NCBI RefSeq assembly: GCF_039724765.1
Contig: NZ_CP155729.1
Location: 2,923,501 to 2,987,500 of the forward strand
Length of the DNA: 64,000 nt
Direction of reading: 5' to 3'
Source: Sagittula stellata E-37
GTDB taxonomy: Bacteria; Pseudomonadota; Alphaproteobacteria; Rhodobacterales; Rhodobacteraceae
The notes under the pieces: generated by a model
Databases searched by the model: none
Told to the model about the DNA's origin: nothing
The model's input: the letters and a program-made list of their open reading frames with translations, nothing else
Shown here: piece after piece, positions 25,864 to 34,547 of the stretch
How the letters are laid out: each line of letters starts with the position of its first letter
Numbering within the stretch: position 1 is the first letter of the stretch
Translations under genes and position numbers: made by a program

Positions 25864-26754
25864 TCAGATCGACGCCTGATAGATCTTGTCGATGTTCGAC
25901 CCGAGAGCCGCATTGAACTCTTCGTCGGACTGCTGCTTCGACAGCCCTTCTGAAAGCGCACGGCTGAAGGAGGCGATCATCTTCGGCTGTTTCGCCAGCT
26001 TTTCGCACGCCTCGTCGGTGGAGTAGCCACCGGACAACGCCACGACGCGGATCACGCGGGGATGGTCGGCAAGGTTGTCGTACAGCCCGGCTTCGGTCGG
26101 GATCGACAGCTTCAGCATGATGTCCTGGCCGTCCTCAAGCGTGTCGAGGTGTTTGGCGATCTCATCCTTCAGCATGGCCTCGGCCTCGGCCTTGGTGGAC
26201 GACTTGATGTTGACCTCCGGCTCAAGGATCGGCACCAGCCCGCAGGAGAGCACGGTGCGGCCGACCTCGAACTGCTGGGCCACCACGGCGGCGATGCCGT
26301 CCGAGTTTGCCTCGTGGATCACCGAACGCTCCTTCGTACCGAACACGCCAAAACCCTCGGCGTCCTTCAGCAGCGCCTCCAGGCCCGGGTTCGGCTTCAT
26401 GAGCTGCACGCCGTCCGCTTCGTCTTCGAGCCCCTTGTCGATCTTCAGAAAAGGGACGATTCCGTTGTCTTCCCAAAGCACCTGACTCACCGGCTTGCCC
26501 TCGATGGTGCCGCGCATGGTGCGTTCGAACAGGATCGCGCCGATGACCTTGTCAGAGGTAAAATCCGGCGCCGTGATGATGCGCGTGCGCATGGCGTGGA
26601 TCTCGTCGAACATCGCGGTTTCGCCGTCGTACATATCCTCGGTCACGCCATAGAGTTTCAGCGCCTTCGGGGTCGAGCCGCCCGACTGGTCCAGCGCTGC
26701 GATAAAGCCTTTTCCCTCGGCCATCTGCGCCTTCATTTTCTCGAAATCTGCCAT
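25864..26754 (-). CDS. fda: Class I fructose-bisphosphate aldolase (bacterial 296-residue type)
   Basis: A 296-residue aldolase cleaving fructose-1,6-bisphosphate to glyceraldehyde-3-phosphate and dihydroxyacetone phosphate through a Schiff base. The sequence closely follows the Staphylococcus-type class I enzyme: F-I-A-A-L-D-Q-S-G-G-S-T-P-K-A-L-K (17-33), G-V-Q-L-M-K-P, E-P-E-V-N-I and the active-site segment M-L-K-L-S-I-P-T (Lys215 expected to form the Schiff base). The start at 26754 (ATG) is preferred to the GTG one codon upstream because of spacing from GAGAGGG. A LacI-type operator core lies about 75-90 bp upstream and a terminator follows. Confidence 0.95.
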   Translation of the reverse strand: MADFEKMKAQMAEGKGFIAALDQSGGSTPKALKLYGVTEDMYDGETAMFDEIHAMRTRIITAPDFTSDKVIGAILFERTMRGTIEGKPVSQVLWEDNGIVPFLKIDKGLEDEADGVQLMKPNPGLEALLKDAEGFGVFGTKERSVIHEANSDGIAAVVAQQFEVGRTVLSCGLVPILEPEVNIKSSTKAEAEAMLKDEIAKHLDTLEDGQDIMLKLSIPTEAGLYDNLADHPRVIRVVALSGGYSTDEACEKLAKQPKMIASFSRALSEGLSKQQSDEEFNAALGSNIDKIYQASI

Positions 26755-26829
26755 CACCCTCTCCCGGCTGGAATTAAATCGCCCAACGCTTAGCGCGGGT
26801 TTCCGGGCAAACCTAGAGGCATCGAAAAT

Positions 26830-26843
26830 TGTTATCGCTAAAT
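26830..26843. promoter_or_regulatory. Candidate LacI-family operator upstream of fda
   Basis: TGTTATCGCTAAAT contains the core TTATCGCTAA, which fits TTANCGNTAA, a near-palindrome with central CG typical of LacI-family regulators. From memory, the alphaproteobacterial carbon regulator CceR binds sites of this type. The same core form occurs upstream of pdhA. Regulator identity is inferred. Confidence 0.45.
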
Positions 26844-26944
26844 GTGGCAGGCTGCGCAGTCCCGCCGCAACAACAGGTCGGAGGATGCCCAGGCTTTGAC
26901 GGTTTTGCCGGTACGACAGCGGCCCGCCGCACCCCGAAGCTAGG

Positions 26945-28306
26945 TCAGCGCTTGTCGATCCGCAGCCAGATACCGTCGCGCGCGCGCACCGTCAGGTGCG
27001 CCTCCGGCACCGGCGTGCGCCCCTCGACACGAGACACCTTAAGGTCGCGCAGGAGCAGCGACAAAAGCAGCGGCCCCTCGACCATCGCGAACCCCGCCCC
27101 GGTGCAGACACGCGGCCCGGCCGAAAATGGGATGAAGGCGTCTCGCCCGCAGGTCCGGCCGTTTTCCGTCTGCCAGCGGCCCGGGTCGAAATCGTCGGGA
27201 CGGTCCCACAGCCGTTCGTGCCGGTGCAGGTGCCAGGGCGACAGCACAATCTGCGACCCCTGCGGCACGTCCCGGCCCCGGAACCGCTCCGGGCAGCTCG
27301 TCTCCCGCACCATCATCGGCACCGGTGGGTAAAGGCGCAGCGTCTCGCGGAACACGTCGCGCGACACGCGCATCCGACCGATCTCGGCGAAATCGCCGGT
27401 TTGCAGGCCCTGCGCCTCCTCAGCCACGCGCTGCTGCCACTCCGGGAAAAGCGCCATCAGGTAGAGCGCCCAGCCAAGCGCAGAGGCCGAAGTCTCGTGC
27501 CCGGCAAGAAAGAAGATCGCCACCTGGTCGACCATTTCCGAAGCGGTGAAGGTCTCGCCGGTCTGCGGATCGCGCGTGGTCATGATCTTTGTGGCCAGGT
27601 CGTCGGGCGCCGTTCCGGCGGCGATCTCAGCCGCGCGTGCCTCTGTCAGACGGGCGATCAGCCCCCGAATGCGCCGGGCCGCGGCCTTCGTGTCGCGCCG
27701 GAAAAAGCGCGGCATCCAGCGCGGCACCGGGATGAAGGCGGCCAGGTTCAGGATCGGCTGTGTGCGCTGGTACGCCCGGAATTCGTGGAACACCGCCGAG
27801 GCTGTCTCGTCCTCGATGGGGATGGAGAACAGCGTGCGAAAGATCACGTCGGCGGCGGCATGGCTGGTCTGCTCCTCGATTTCCACCACACCGCCCGCGC
27901 GGGCGGTCAGCCGCGCCAGCGCCGCCTCAGCCGCGTCCCACATCGCCGGGTAGGTCTCCCTCAGCCGCCCGCCCTCGAACGCCGGGTCGATGATCCGCCG
28001 CTGCCGTTGCCATTGCGCGCCGTTGGTCAGGAAGACCGAGTCGCCCAGAAGCGGACGCAGCCCTTCCCCGATGCGGTCGGACTTCGGAAAGTCCATGGGC
28101 CGCTCCTTCAGCACCTTCGTCACCAGCTCCGGCTGGTTGACAAGGTAGGACCGGAAGAACGGCGTCCGGAACTCCGCCATCCACGCGCGGTACAGCTTCG
28201 CGGGCTGGGCCGACAGGATGTCCTGCCGGAACAGCTTCACATACCGCCTGAGCGACACCTTGTCGGGCCGCGCCGCCGGTTTCGGCGGCACCCTGTCATC
28301 CGTCAT
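26945..28306 (-). CDS. Cytochrome P450
   Basis: A 453-residue soluble P450. Landmarks: W-Q-R-Q-R-R (C-helix region), the oxygen-binding I-helix motif A-G-H-E-T-S, E-T-L-R of the E-x-x-R pair, the P-E-R-F loop and the haem-ligand motif F-S-A-G-P-R-V-C-T-G with Cys401. The overall pattern is closest to bacterial P450s that hydroxylate fatty-acid-like substrates, but the substrate cannot be read from sequence. Its ATG overlaps the stop of the upstream membrane hydrolase by 4 bp, so the pair is translationally coupled. No ferredoxin or reductase gene is nearby; electrons must come from elsewhere. Confidence 0.93.
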   Translation of the reverse strand: MTDDRVPPKPAARPDKVSLRRYVKLFRQDILSAQPAKLYRAWMAEFRTPFFRSYLVNQPELVTKVLKERPMDFPKSDRIGEGLRPLLGDSVFLTNGAQWQRQRRIIDPAFEGGRLRETYPAMWDAAEAALARLTARAGGVVEIEEQTSHAAADVIFRTLFSIPIEDETASAVFHEFRAYQRTQPILNLAAFIPVPRWMPRFFRRDTKAAARRIRGLIARLTEARAAEIAAGTAPDDLATKIMTTRDPQTGETFTASEMVDQVAIFFLAGHETSASALGWALYLMALFPEWQQRVAEEAQGLQTGDFAEIGRMRVSRDVFRETLRLYPPVPMMVRETSCPERFRGRDVPQGSQIVLSPWHLHRHERLWDRPDDFDPGRWQTENGRTCGRDAFIPFSAGPRVCTGAGFAMVEGPLLLSLLLRDLKVSRVEGRTPVPEAHLTVRARDGIWLRIDKR

Positions 28307-29538
28307 GCCGCCATACTCGTGTACTTGGAAACCGCGCGGTCGATCCGGCTGGCCGAGGGCGGGCGCCCGGCGTAGCGCGCGGCAAGGCTCAGCGGGCCCG
28401 CGGTGATCTGGAAATAGTCGTAGTCCAGCGGCCTGTCGAAGGCGCAGAGGTACTGGAAATGCAGGCGGAAGAACTTCCACCGAAGCTCCTTCCAGCGTTC
28501 GGGGCTGAGCGACCGGGTGAACTGTGCCGAAAAGACCAGCGGCCAGCGCTTGCGCTCCGGTGCCACGCCCGACACGCTGACCGGGTCGCACAGCGCAAAG
28601 GCGCAGCCGTCCCCCGGCGCGGTGACATCGACCCATGTCAGTTCATCGCGCGCCGATAGGTAGTGCAGGTCGGCCCGCAGGCGGTCGGCATCGCGCAGGA
28701 AAGACACCATGGGCACCACCTGCCCGAGGCTCAGGAACCCGAGCCGCGGCCCGTTCGCCGGAACCCGGCCAGACCGGATCAGGTCGGCCAGGATTGAGAC
28801 GGCGAGGTGCGCGCCGGAGGAATGGCCGACCACCAGCACTTCGTCGTGGTCTTCGGCCAGGGCGCCCGCGATGGTCTTGCCGAACTCCGCCATGCGCGCC
28901 TCAAGCTCCGGCGGGTTGGCGCCCCGGTAGCGGGCGGAATAGGCGTAGTCGTGCATCAGGTAATAGGCGAAGAGTTTGCCGTCTTTCGACTTGAACCAGC
29001 GCAGCACCAGTACCCCGGGCAAAAGGCCCACTATGGTCCCCGCCAGCGTGCCCCATGGTCCAGCGAAGCTGCCGACCCAACCGCAAAGCCAGACCACCAG
29101 CAGGGCCAGCATCGCCTGCACCAGCAGCGCACCGATGGGGTAGAGCGCCGCGATCACCGGCCCTTTCCGCAGCCGCATCAACCGGAACAGCGCGCCCGTT
29201 GCGATGTATTCCCACGCCGTGCGCACAAGCTGGGCGTACGTGGCGGGGATGGAGTTCGACATGCTGTCGCGCACGATATCCGACCAGACCAGGACCTCGA
29301 CGTCCGCCGTGACGGGTGTGCCGTCAAAGGCGGCCTCCACGTGCCAGCCGTACGGGCCGCCGGTGCGCTTCGGCTTCAACCCGATCTCGTAGCCCGAAAT
29401 CTGCGCCTGCGCGGCGCCCTCCTTGCGATAGAGTTCGCGGTAGCGGCGCGGATGAATGGGATCATAACCGGGGATGTAGAACACCCGGCGCTTGCTGACG
29501 TCCCCGTCGCGGATCTGGTTCCGGTCCTGCTGTGCCAT
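28303..29538 (-). CDS. Membrane-associated alpha/beta-hydrolase-like protein
   Basis: A 411-residue protein, no named family recognised. The N-terminal domain starts R-V-F-Y-I-P-G-Y-D-P (a strand plus oxyanion-type turn), two hydrophobic helices follow at about 128-150 and 152-180, and the serine-hydrolase elbow G-H-S-S-G-A-H (about 238-244, Ser240) comes after them. The insertion of membrane helices between the first strand and the nucleophile is unusual. ATG at 29538 is chosen because AGGAGAG lies 9 nt before it; an alternative TTG at 29544 is too close. Coupled by a 4-bp overlap to the P450, so both may act on the same lipid-like substrate. Confidence 0.75.
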   Translation of the reverse strand: MAQQDRNQIRDGDVSKRRVFYIPGYDPIHPRRYRELYRKEGAAQAQISGYEIGLKPKRTGGPYGWHVEAAFDGTPVTADVEVLVWSDIVRDSMSNSIPATYAQLVRTAWEYIATGALFRLMRLRKGPVIAALYPIGALLVQAMLALLVVWLCGWVGSFAGPWGTLAGTIVGLLPGVLVLRWFKSKDGKLFAYYLMHDYAYSARYRGANPPELEARMAEFGKTIAGALAEDHDEVLVVGHSSGAHLAVSILADLIRSGRVPANGPRLGFLSLGQVVPMVSFLRDADRLRADLHYLSARDELTWVDVTAPGDGCAFALCDPVSVSGVAPERKRWPLVFSAQFTRSLSPERWKELRWKFFRLHFQYLCAFDRPLDYDYFQITAGPLSLAARYAGRPPSASRIDRAVSKYTSMAA

Positions 29539-29627
29539 GCGCAATCTCTCCTGCAGCGCAGGATAACCGCGGTTTCAGGCAACAGTAAGGCGCGGCGCAG
29601 GTGGATTTTGCACCAAGCAGCGCCGCA

Positions 29628-30374
29628 TCAGCCCAGCGTCGCGAGTCCGGGGAAGGTCTCCAGCAGCCAGAACGAGAACGCGGAGAACGCCCCCGTCAGC
29701 AGAGCCACGCCGACCACGATCAAGAGCACGCCCATCACCTTCTCGATCAGGCCCATGTGACGCTTCAACCGGTTCATCAGCCCCACGGCGCGACCAAGGA
29801 AGATCGCCGCCAGCAGGAAGGGAATGCCCAGCCCCGCCGCATAGACCGCTAGCAGGACCGTGCCCCGGGCCACCGACGCCTCCGTCGCGGCGAGCGACAG
29901 GATCGCCCCCAGTTGCGGGCCGATGCACGGCGTCCAGCCAAAGGCGAAGGCGAGCCCCAGAATGTAGGCCCCGAATGCCGATCCGCCTTCGCCGCCTTCC
30001 ATCCGCATTTCGCGGTCGAGGAACCCGATCCGGAAGACCCCAAGGAAATGCAGGCCGAAGACGATGACCACCGCGCCCGCGATGCGCCCCAAAAGCACCT
30101 GGTTCGTCAGGAAGAACGACCCCAGCCACGACGCAGTGAACCCCAACAGCACGAAGATCGTCGATAGCCCCAGCACGAAGAACAGCGCCGCCAGCGCGAC
30201 CTTGCCCCGCTTGCGGCCCTCCTGCATCTCGTTCAGCGACAGGCCGGACATGAAGGCGAGGTAGGGCGGCACGATGGGCAGCACGCAGGGGCTGAGAAAG
30301 GACACGAGCCCGGCAAGCAATGCCACGAACATGGCGGGCATCAGGGATGCGTCGATGAGGTCGATTCCGAACAT
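29628..30374 (-). CDS. ccdA: Cytochrome c biogenesis protein CcdA
   Basis: A 248-residue inner-membrane thiol-disulphide carrier. Six predicted helices, with the redox cysteines at S-P-C-V-L-P (Cys30) in helix 1 and T-P-C-I-G-P (Cys150) in helix 4, the two conserved positions of CcdA/DsbD beta domains. It passes electrons from cytoplasmic thioredoxin to periplasmic apocytochrome-reducing proteins in cytochrome c maturation. Start at 30374 (MFGIDLIDASL) fits the family; the frame upstream has no coding look. Divergent from the TusA-like gene. Confidence 0.94.
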   Translation of the reverse strand: MFGIDLIDASLMPAMFVALLAGLVSFLSPCVLPIVPPYLAFMSGLSLNEMQEGRKRGKVALAALFFVLGLSTIFVLLGFTASWLGSFFLTNQVLLGRIAGAVVIVFGLHFLGVFRIGFLDREMRMEGGEGGSAFGAYILGLAFAFGWTPCIGPQLGAILSLAATEASVARGTVLLAVYAAGLGIPFLLAAIFLGRAVGLMNRLKRHMGLIEKVMGVLLIVVGVALLTGAFSAFSFWLLETFPGLATLG

Positions 30375-30501
30375 GCTTCCGGACATATGGCAAAGCGCGC
30401 ATGGCGTCACGCGGGGCGTGCTCACATCCCCGTGGACGCATCGTCACAGACCATCGCGCAAGGCTCTTCAAGAGCGGCGGCAAAGGCGCTAGACGACGGG
30501 C

Positions 30502-30723
30502 ATGACCCAGACACTCGACGCCACCGGACTGCTCTGCCCCCTGCCTGTCCTCAAGCTGCGCAAGCGGCTGCAGGCGCTTGCCGCGGGAGAGACCGTCACG
30601 CTGATCACCGACGATCCGGCCGCCGTGATCGACGTGCCGCACTTCTGCGCCGAATCCGGCAACGAGCTGATCAGCCAGTCAGAGGACGGAACGACCATGA
30701 CTTGGATCGTGCGGAAGGTCTGA
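30502..30723 (+). CDS. TusA/SirA-family sulfur carrier protein
   Basis: A 73-residue protein with the family signature G-L-L-C-P-L-P-V-L-K (about 9-18), with the conserved Cys12 that carries persulphide sulphur, followed by the C-terminal beta-strand pair ending in T-W-I-V-R-K-V. TusA-type proteins shuttle sulphur, for example in tRNA thiolation or molybdenum cofactor synthesis; which pathway applies here is not visible. Divergent from ccdA with a 127-bp gap. A bidirectional terminator follows. Confidence 0.9.
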   Translation: MTQTLDATGLLCPLPVLKLRKRLQALAAGETVTLITDDPAAVIDVPHFCAESGNELISQSEDGTTMTWIVRKV

Positions 30724-30808
30724 GCTTAACGCCTCCTGCCGCGAAGGCGCCGAACCGCCGCTGCGGTCGCGACCGTTGCGTCCCGCCACGCTTGCCAAGA
30801 GCGCATGA

Positions 30809-30840
30809 AAAAACCGCCACGTCTGGACGTGGCGGTTTTT
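30809..30840. terminator. Bidirectional rho-independent terminator
   Basis: AAAAACCGCCACGTC (30809-30823) and GACGTGGCGGTTTTT (30826-30840) are exact inverted repeats with a two-base loop. The flanking A and T runs give a U-tract in both directions, so it serves both the TusA-like gene (plus) and rne (minus), whose stop is 22 bp away. Confidence 0.95.
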
Positions 30841-30861
30841 CTGTTCACGTGTGTGCGGGCC

Positions 30862-33800
30862 TCAGCGGCCCAGCGACCACCACCCGCGTTTCTTCTTCTT
30901 GGGCTCGTCGTCGTCGCCGCCCGCATCCTCGCCAACCGCTTCCGGTTCCGGCTGCGGGGCGGCGTCCGGTTCCGCCTCAGCAGCGGGCTCATCTACCGGT
31001 TCGGCATTGACCGCGGCCTCTGCCGAGCCACCGACCGGCGACCCCACGACCTGCGCGATCACGTCGGATGCCTTGACCCGTGTGCGGGCGCGTTTCGGCT
31101 TCTCCTCCTCGGAGGCGGCCTCTGGCTCCGCTGCCTGCGGCTCTGGCGCTTTTTCGGGTTCCGGTGCCTGTTCGGCGACGGGTTCCGCCACCTGTTCCAC
31201 AACCGCCGGCGTTTCTGTCGCGGAATCCGCCTCTACCGGCGCAGGTGCGTTGGCGGTTACGGCCACAGCCTCGGCAGGCGCTTCGGTGGCATCGGTGGCA
31301 TCGGTGGCATCGCCCGCAGCGTCACCCCCGGTCGACGCTTCGACCGGTTCCTTCGGCTTGGACGAGCGGCTGCGCGAACGGGAGCGGGACCGCGAGCGGC
31401 TCGACGTCTTCTTACCGCCGTCCTGACCGTCCTCGGTGTTGCCATCGGTATCGCCACCCTCGGCAGAATCGCCCGTGTCACCGTTGCTGTCGGAATCGTC
31501 GGACCCGTTGCCGGTATCGCCATCGTTCGACCCGTTGTCGTCCTGATCGCCGTCCTTGGACTTCGACCGCCGACGCCGCCGGCGGCGCTTCTTCTTCGGC
31601 TTGTCGTCGCTTCCCTGCTCGTTGCCCTGATCGTCGCCGTTGTCGTCTCCGGACGATTGATCCTCGGCCTCCTCGACCTCGGCCTCGATCTCCTCGGCTT
31701 CGGTCGCCTCGTCGATGGCATCCATTATCGACGTGTCGACCGAGACCACCGGCGCGGTCGCTTCGGGCACGGAGCGTGTCGCGGTCTTGAACTTCTCCAT
31801 CGAGAAGTCGGGCGCCACAAGATGCGGGTCGCCCTCGATTCGGACAGCCATGCCATAACGAGATTCGATGATGGCGACGTGTTCGCGCTTCTGGTTCATC
31901 AGGTAGTTGGCGATGCCCACCGGGCATTTCACCAGAACCTCACGCGACCGGCGACGCACGCCCTCTTCCTCGATCTGGCGCAGGATCTGCAGCGCCATGT
32001 TGTCGTCCGAGCGGATCAGGCCCGTTCCGTGACACGCCGAACAGGGCTGTGTCGTCGCCTCGATCATGCCGGGGCGCAGACGCTGACGCGACATTTCCAG
32101 CAGGCCGAAGCCCGAAATACGGCCCACCTGGATACGCGCGCGATCCGTCTTCAGCTTGTCCTTCAGCTTCTTTTCGACGGCAGCGTTGTTCTTGCGCTCG
32201 TCCATGTCGATGAAGTCGATGACGATCAGACCGGCAAGGTCACGCAGACGCAACTGGCGCGCCACCTCTTCGGCGGCCTCCAGGTTGGTCTTGGTGGCGG
32301 TCTCCTCGATGGACCCTTCCTTCGTCGCCCGGCCAGAGTTCACGTCGATGGCAACGAGCGCCTCGGTCACGCCGATGACGATGTAGCCGCCCGACTTGAG
32401 CTGCACCACGGGGTTGAACATGCCGCCCAGGTAGCTTTCGACCTGGTAGCGCGCAAAGAGCGGCATCTGTTCTGTGTAGTGCTTCACGTTCTTGGCGTGG
32501 GACGGCATGATCATCTTCATGAAGTCCTTGGCGACACGATAGCCGCGCTCGCCCTCGACCAGAACCTCGTCGATCTCGCGCGAATAGAGGTCGCGGATCG
32601 AGCGTTTTATCAGGTCGCCTTCCTCGTAGATCTTGGCCGGCGCGATGGATTTCAGCGTCAGTTCGCGGATCTGCTCCCACAGACGCTGGAGGTATTCGTA
32701 GTCGCGCTTAATCTCGGTCTTGGTGCGCTTGGCGCCCGCCGTCCGGATGATCAGGCCCGCGCCCTTGGGCACGTCGATCTCGTTGGCGATGGCCTTCAGC
32801 TTCGACCGGTCGGTGGCGTTGGTGATCTTGCGGGAAATGCCGCCGCCACGGGCGGTGTTCGGCATCAGCACGCAGTAGCGACCGGCCAGCGACAGGTAGG
32901 TCGTCAGCGCCGCGCCCTTGTTGCCGCGCTCTTCCTTGACCACCTGCACCAGCATGATCTGCCGGACCTTGATGACTTCCTGGATCTTGTAGCGGCGTGC
33001 ACGCGACGTCTTGCGCACCGGACGGATGTCTTCGTGCGTGTCGTCGTCGGCCACGGATTCGATGGATTCGTCGCGCGCCGACGGATCGTCGCCGCTGCCC
33101 TCGTCATCGTCATCCTCGCTGGTTTCGCCCGGCTCGCCGGTCACGACCAGCCCGTCGTCACGCGAATCCGCCGCCATCGGGCGCTGCGACCCGTTGGTGT
33201 CGTCTTCGTCGTCTGACGTTGCCGAGGTGTCTTCCTCTGTCGCAGCGGCGGGTTCTTCTGCCGTGTCCTCGGCGGTCTCTGCCGTGGCGTCCGCCGCCTG
33301 CGCGTCCTCTTCCGGGGTGTTACCGGTTTCGGGCGCGGCGAAAGCCTGCGCTTCGGTCACGGTCGCTTCTGCGGTTTCGGACGCGGCGTCTGCCTGCGCT
33401 TCTGCAACGGTCTCCGCTTGTTCGGGCGCGGGTTGTTCAGGTGCGGGGGCCGGTTCGGCCATGACGAATTCCGGAAGATCGGCTTCGGCAGCGGCGGTCG
33501 TCTCAGCACCGGTATCGGCGCTTTCCACCGAATCGACCGGCTCGCCCACGGGCGCCTCGTTCACGGTTTCCATCGGCGACAGCCCCTCGCCCGGGGCGCC
33601 GGTCTCTGCCACCGCCTCGTTTTCGGAGGTGTCGTCCTCGGCGCCGAGGTCGATGGTTTCCATCCCCGAAGGTTCCTTCGGCGACTTCGAATCGGACCGC
33701 GACGACGGTTTCGTCGACTTCTTGCGTGACCGGGACCGCGACGTCTTCTTCGGCTTGTCCTCTTCTTCCTCGGCGGCGGCCAGCGCGGCCTCCTCCTCCA

Positions 33801-34068
33801 TCAGAGCCTGACGGTCGGCCACCGGGATCTGGTAGTAATCCGGGTGGATCTCCGAGAACGCGAGAAAGCCGTGGCGATTGCCGCCGTAATCGACGAACGC
33901 CGCCTGAAGCGAGGGTTCGACCCGCGTGACCTTCGCGAGGTAGATGTTACCTGCTAGCTGACGCTTGTTTTCCGATTCAAAGTCGAATTCCTCGACCTTG
34001 TTTCCGTCCACCACCACGACGCGGGTCTCTTCCGCGTGGGTGGCATCGATGAGCATTTTCTTTGCCAT
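30862..34068 (-). CDS. rne: Ribonuclease E
   Basis: A 1068-residue endonuclease, the core of the RNA degradosome, acting in mRNA decay and rRNA/tRNA processing. N-terminal S1 half (from MAKKMLIDATH), then an acidic Ser/Glu/Ala-rich insertion of about 265 residues (about 88-355) splitting the S1 domain, a feature of alphaproteobacterial RNase E. The catalytic part follows, with A-I-D-V-N-S-G-R-A-T (Asp575) and V-I-D-F-I-D-M (about 617-623), the Zn-link P-C-S-A-C-H-G-T-G (about 675-683), then a low-complexity basic/acidic tail with Arg-Ser repeats ending in K-K-K-K-R-G-W-W. Start at 34068 fits the family. A candidate promoter gives a leader of about 390 nt. Confidence 0.97.
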   Translation of the reverse strand: MAKKMLIDATHAEETRVVVVDGNKVEEFDFESENKRQLAGNIYLAKVTRVEPSLQAAFVDYGGNRHGFLAFSEIHPDYYQIPVADRQALMEEEAALAAAEEEEDKPKKTSRSRSRKKSTKPSSRSDSKSPKEPSGMETIDLGAEDDTSENEAVAETGAPGEGLSPMETVNEAPVGEPVDSVESADTGAETTAAAEADLPEFVMAEPAPAPEQPAPEQAETVAEAQADAASETAEATVTEAQAFAAPETGNTPEEDAQAADATAETAEDTAEEPAAATEEDTSATSDDEDDTNGSQRPMAADSRDDGLVVTGEPGETSEDDDDEGSGDDPSARDESIESVADDDTHEDIRPVRKTSRARRYKIQEVIKVRQIMLVQVVKEERGNKGAALTTYLSLAGRYCVLMPNTARGGGISRKITNATDRSKLKAIANEIDVPKGAGLIIRTAGAKRTKTEIKRDYEYLQRLWEQIRELTLKSIAPAKIYEEGDLIKRSIRDLYSREIDEVLVEGERGYRVAKDFMKMIMPSHAKNVKHYTEQMPLFARYQVESYLGGMFNPVVQLKSGGYIVIGVTEALVAIDVNSGRATKEGSIEETATKTNLEAAEEVARQLRLRDLAGLIVIDFIDMDERKNNAAVEKKLKDKLKTDRARIQVGRISGFGLLEMSRQRLRPGMIEATTQPCSACHGTGLIRSDDNMALQILRQIEEEGVRRRSREVLVKCPVGIANYLMNQKREHVAIIESRYGMAVRIEGDPHLVAPDFSMEKFKTATRSVPEATAPVVSVDTSIMDAIDEATEAEEIEAEVEEAEDQSSGDDNGDDQGNEQGSDDKPKKKRRRRRRRSKSKDGDQDDNGSNDGDTGNGSDDSDSNGDTGDSAEGGDTDGNTEDGQDGGKKTSSRSRSRSRSRSRSSKPKEPVEASTGGDAAGDATDATDATEAPAEAVAVTANAPAPVEADSATETPAVVEQVAEPVAEQAPEPEKAPEPQAAEPEAASEEEKPKRARTRVKASDVIAQVVGSPVGGSAEAAVNAEPVDEPAAEAEPDAAPQPEPEAVGEDAGGDDDEPKKKKRGWWSLGR
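31285..31311. repeat. Three 9-bp tandem repeats within rne
   Basis: GGTGGCATC occurs three times in a row (plus strand), encoding repeated Asp-Ala-Thr in the acidic tail of RNase E. In-frame, so repeat slippage would change length by three residues only. Confidence 0.8.
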
Positions 34069-34461
34069 GTAATCCGTGTGCACGCGCGCAGCCCCCGTGA
34101 ACCGGCCCTTTGACCGGGAGGCGCAAGGAAGCGTGGAGCGTGTCTTGTCTGGGCGAATAGTGACGGCCGGTCGCACGGCTCAAAGGCGGCGTTTCCGCTC
34201 CTGCCCATGTGCCTGTCTTGCGTCGCGCGCGTCATCGCGGTTCTTCTCCGACGCCAAGGCGCGTTTTCCGCACCCGACGCCCATTCATGAAACCCGTCGC
34301 GTCGCTCGCTCTGCGGGTTCGGTTCATCGGCCTCCGGCATGCCACGGGTATCCCCGCCAGCGCCCCTCGGGCCCAATCGGTCTGCATCCGGCGCGTCTGT
34401 CGCAACTCCCGATGCAGCGAAACTGTCCGGCCTTGCGCAACTGCGCGAAAGCCTGCCTGAT

Positions 34462-34491
34462 AACATAAGGCCACGGGACCACAAATGACAA
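34462..34491 (-). promoter_or_regulatory. Candidate rne promoter
   Basis: On the minus strand TTGTCA (34491-34486, five of six with the -35 consensus) is followed after 18 bp by TATGTT (34467-34462, four of six with -10). Transcription would start near 34455, giving a leader of about 390 nt ahead of the rne ATG at 34068. E. coli rne also has a long autoregulatory leader. Confidence 0.4.
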
Positions 34492-34538
34492 TGCTGAAAA
34501 CGCCCGGATGACGTGCTGTTGCATGCCGCCCGACAGGG

Positions 34539-34547
34539 TTTTCCACA
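34539..34547 (+). promoter_or_regulatory. Single DnaA-box-like 9-mer
   Basis: TTTTCCACA fits TTWTNCACA. One isolated site in an AT-richer stretch is not evidence of an origin; it could be a chance match or a DnaA target at rne. Confidence 0.3.

Noticed and set aside
30805..33216. 803-codon plus-strand frame across rne
   Set aside because: Antisense to RNase E; its long open frame is a by-product of high G+C and the repetitive acidic insertion.
34539..34547. DnaA-box-like sequence as a replication origin
   Set aside because: Only one box, no AT-rich unwinding element and no dnaA or parAB nearby.
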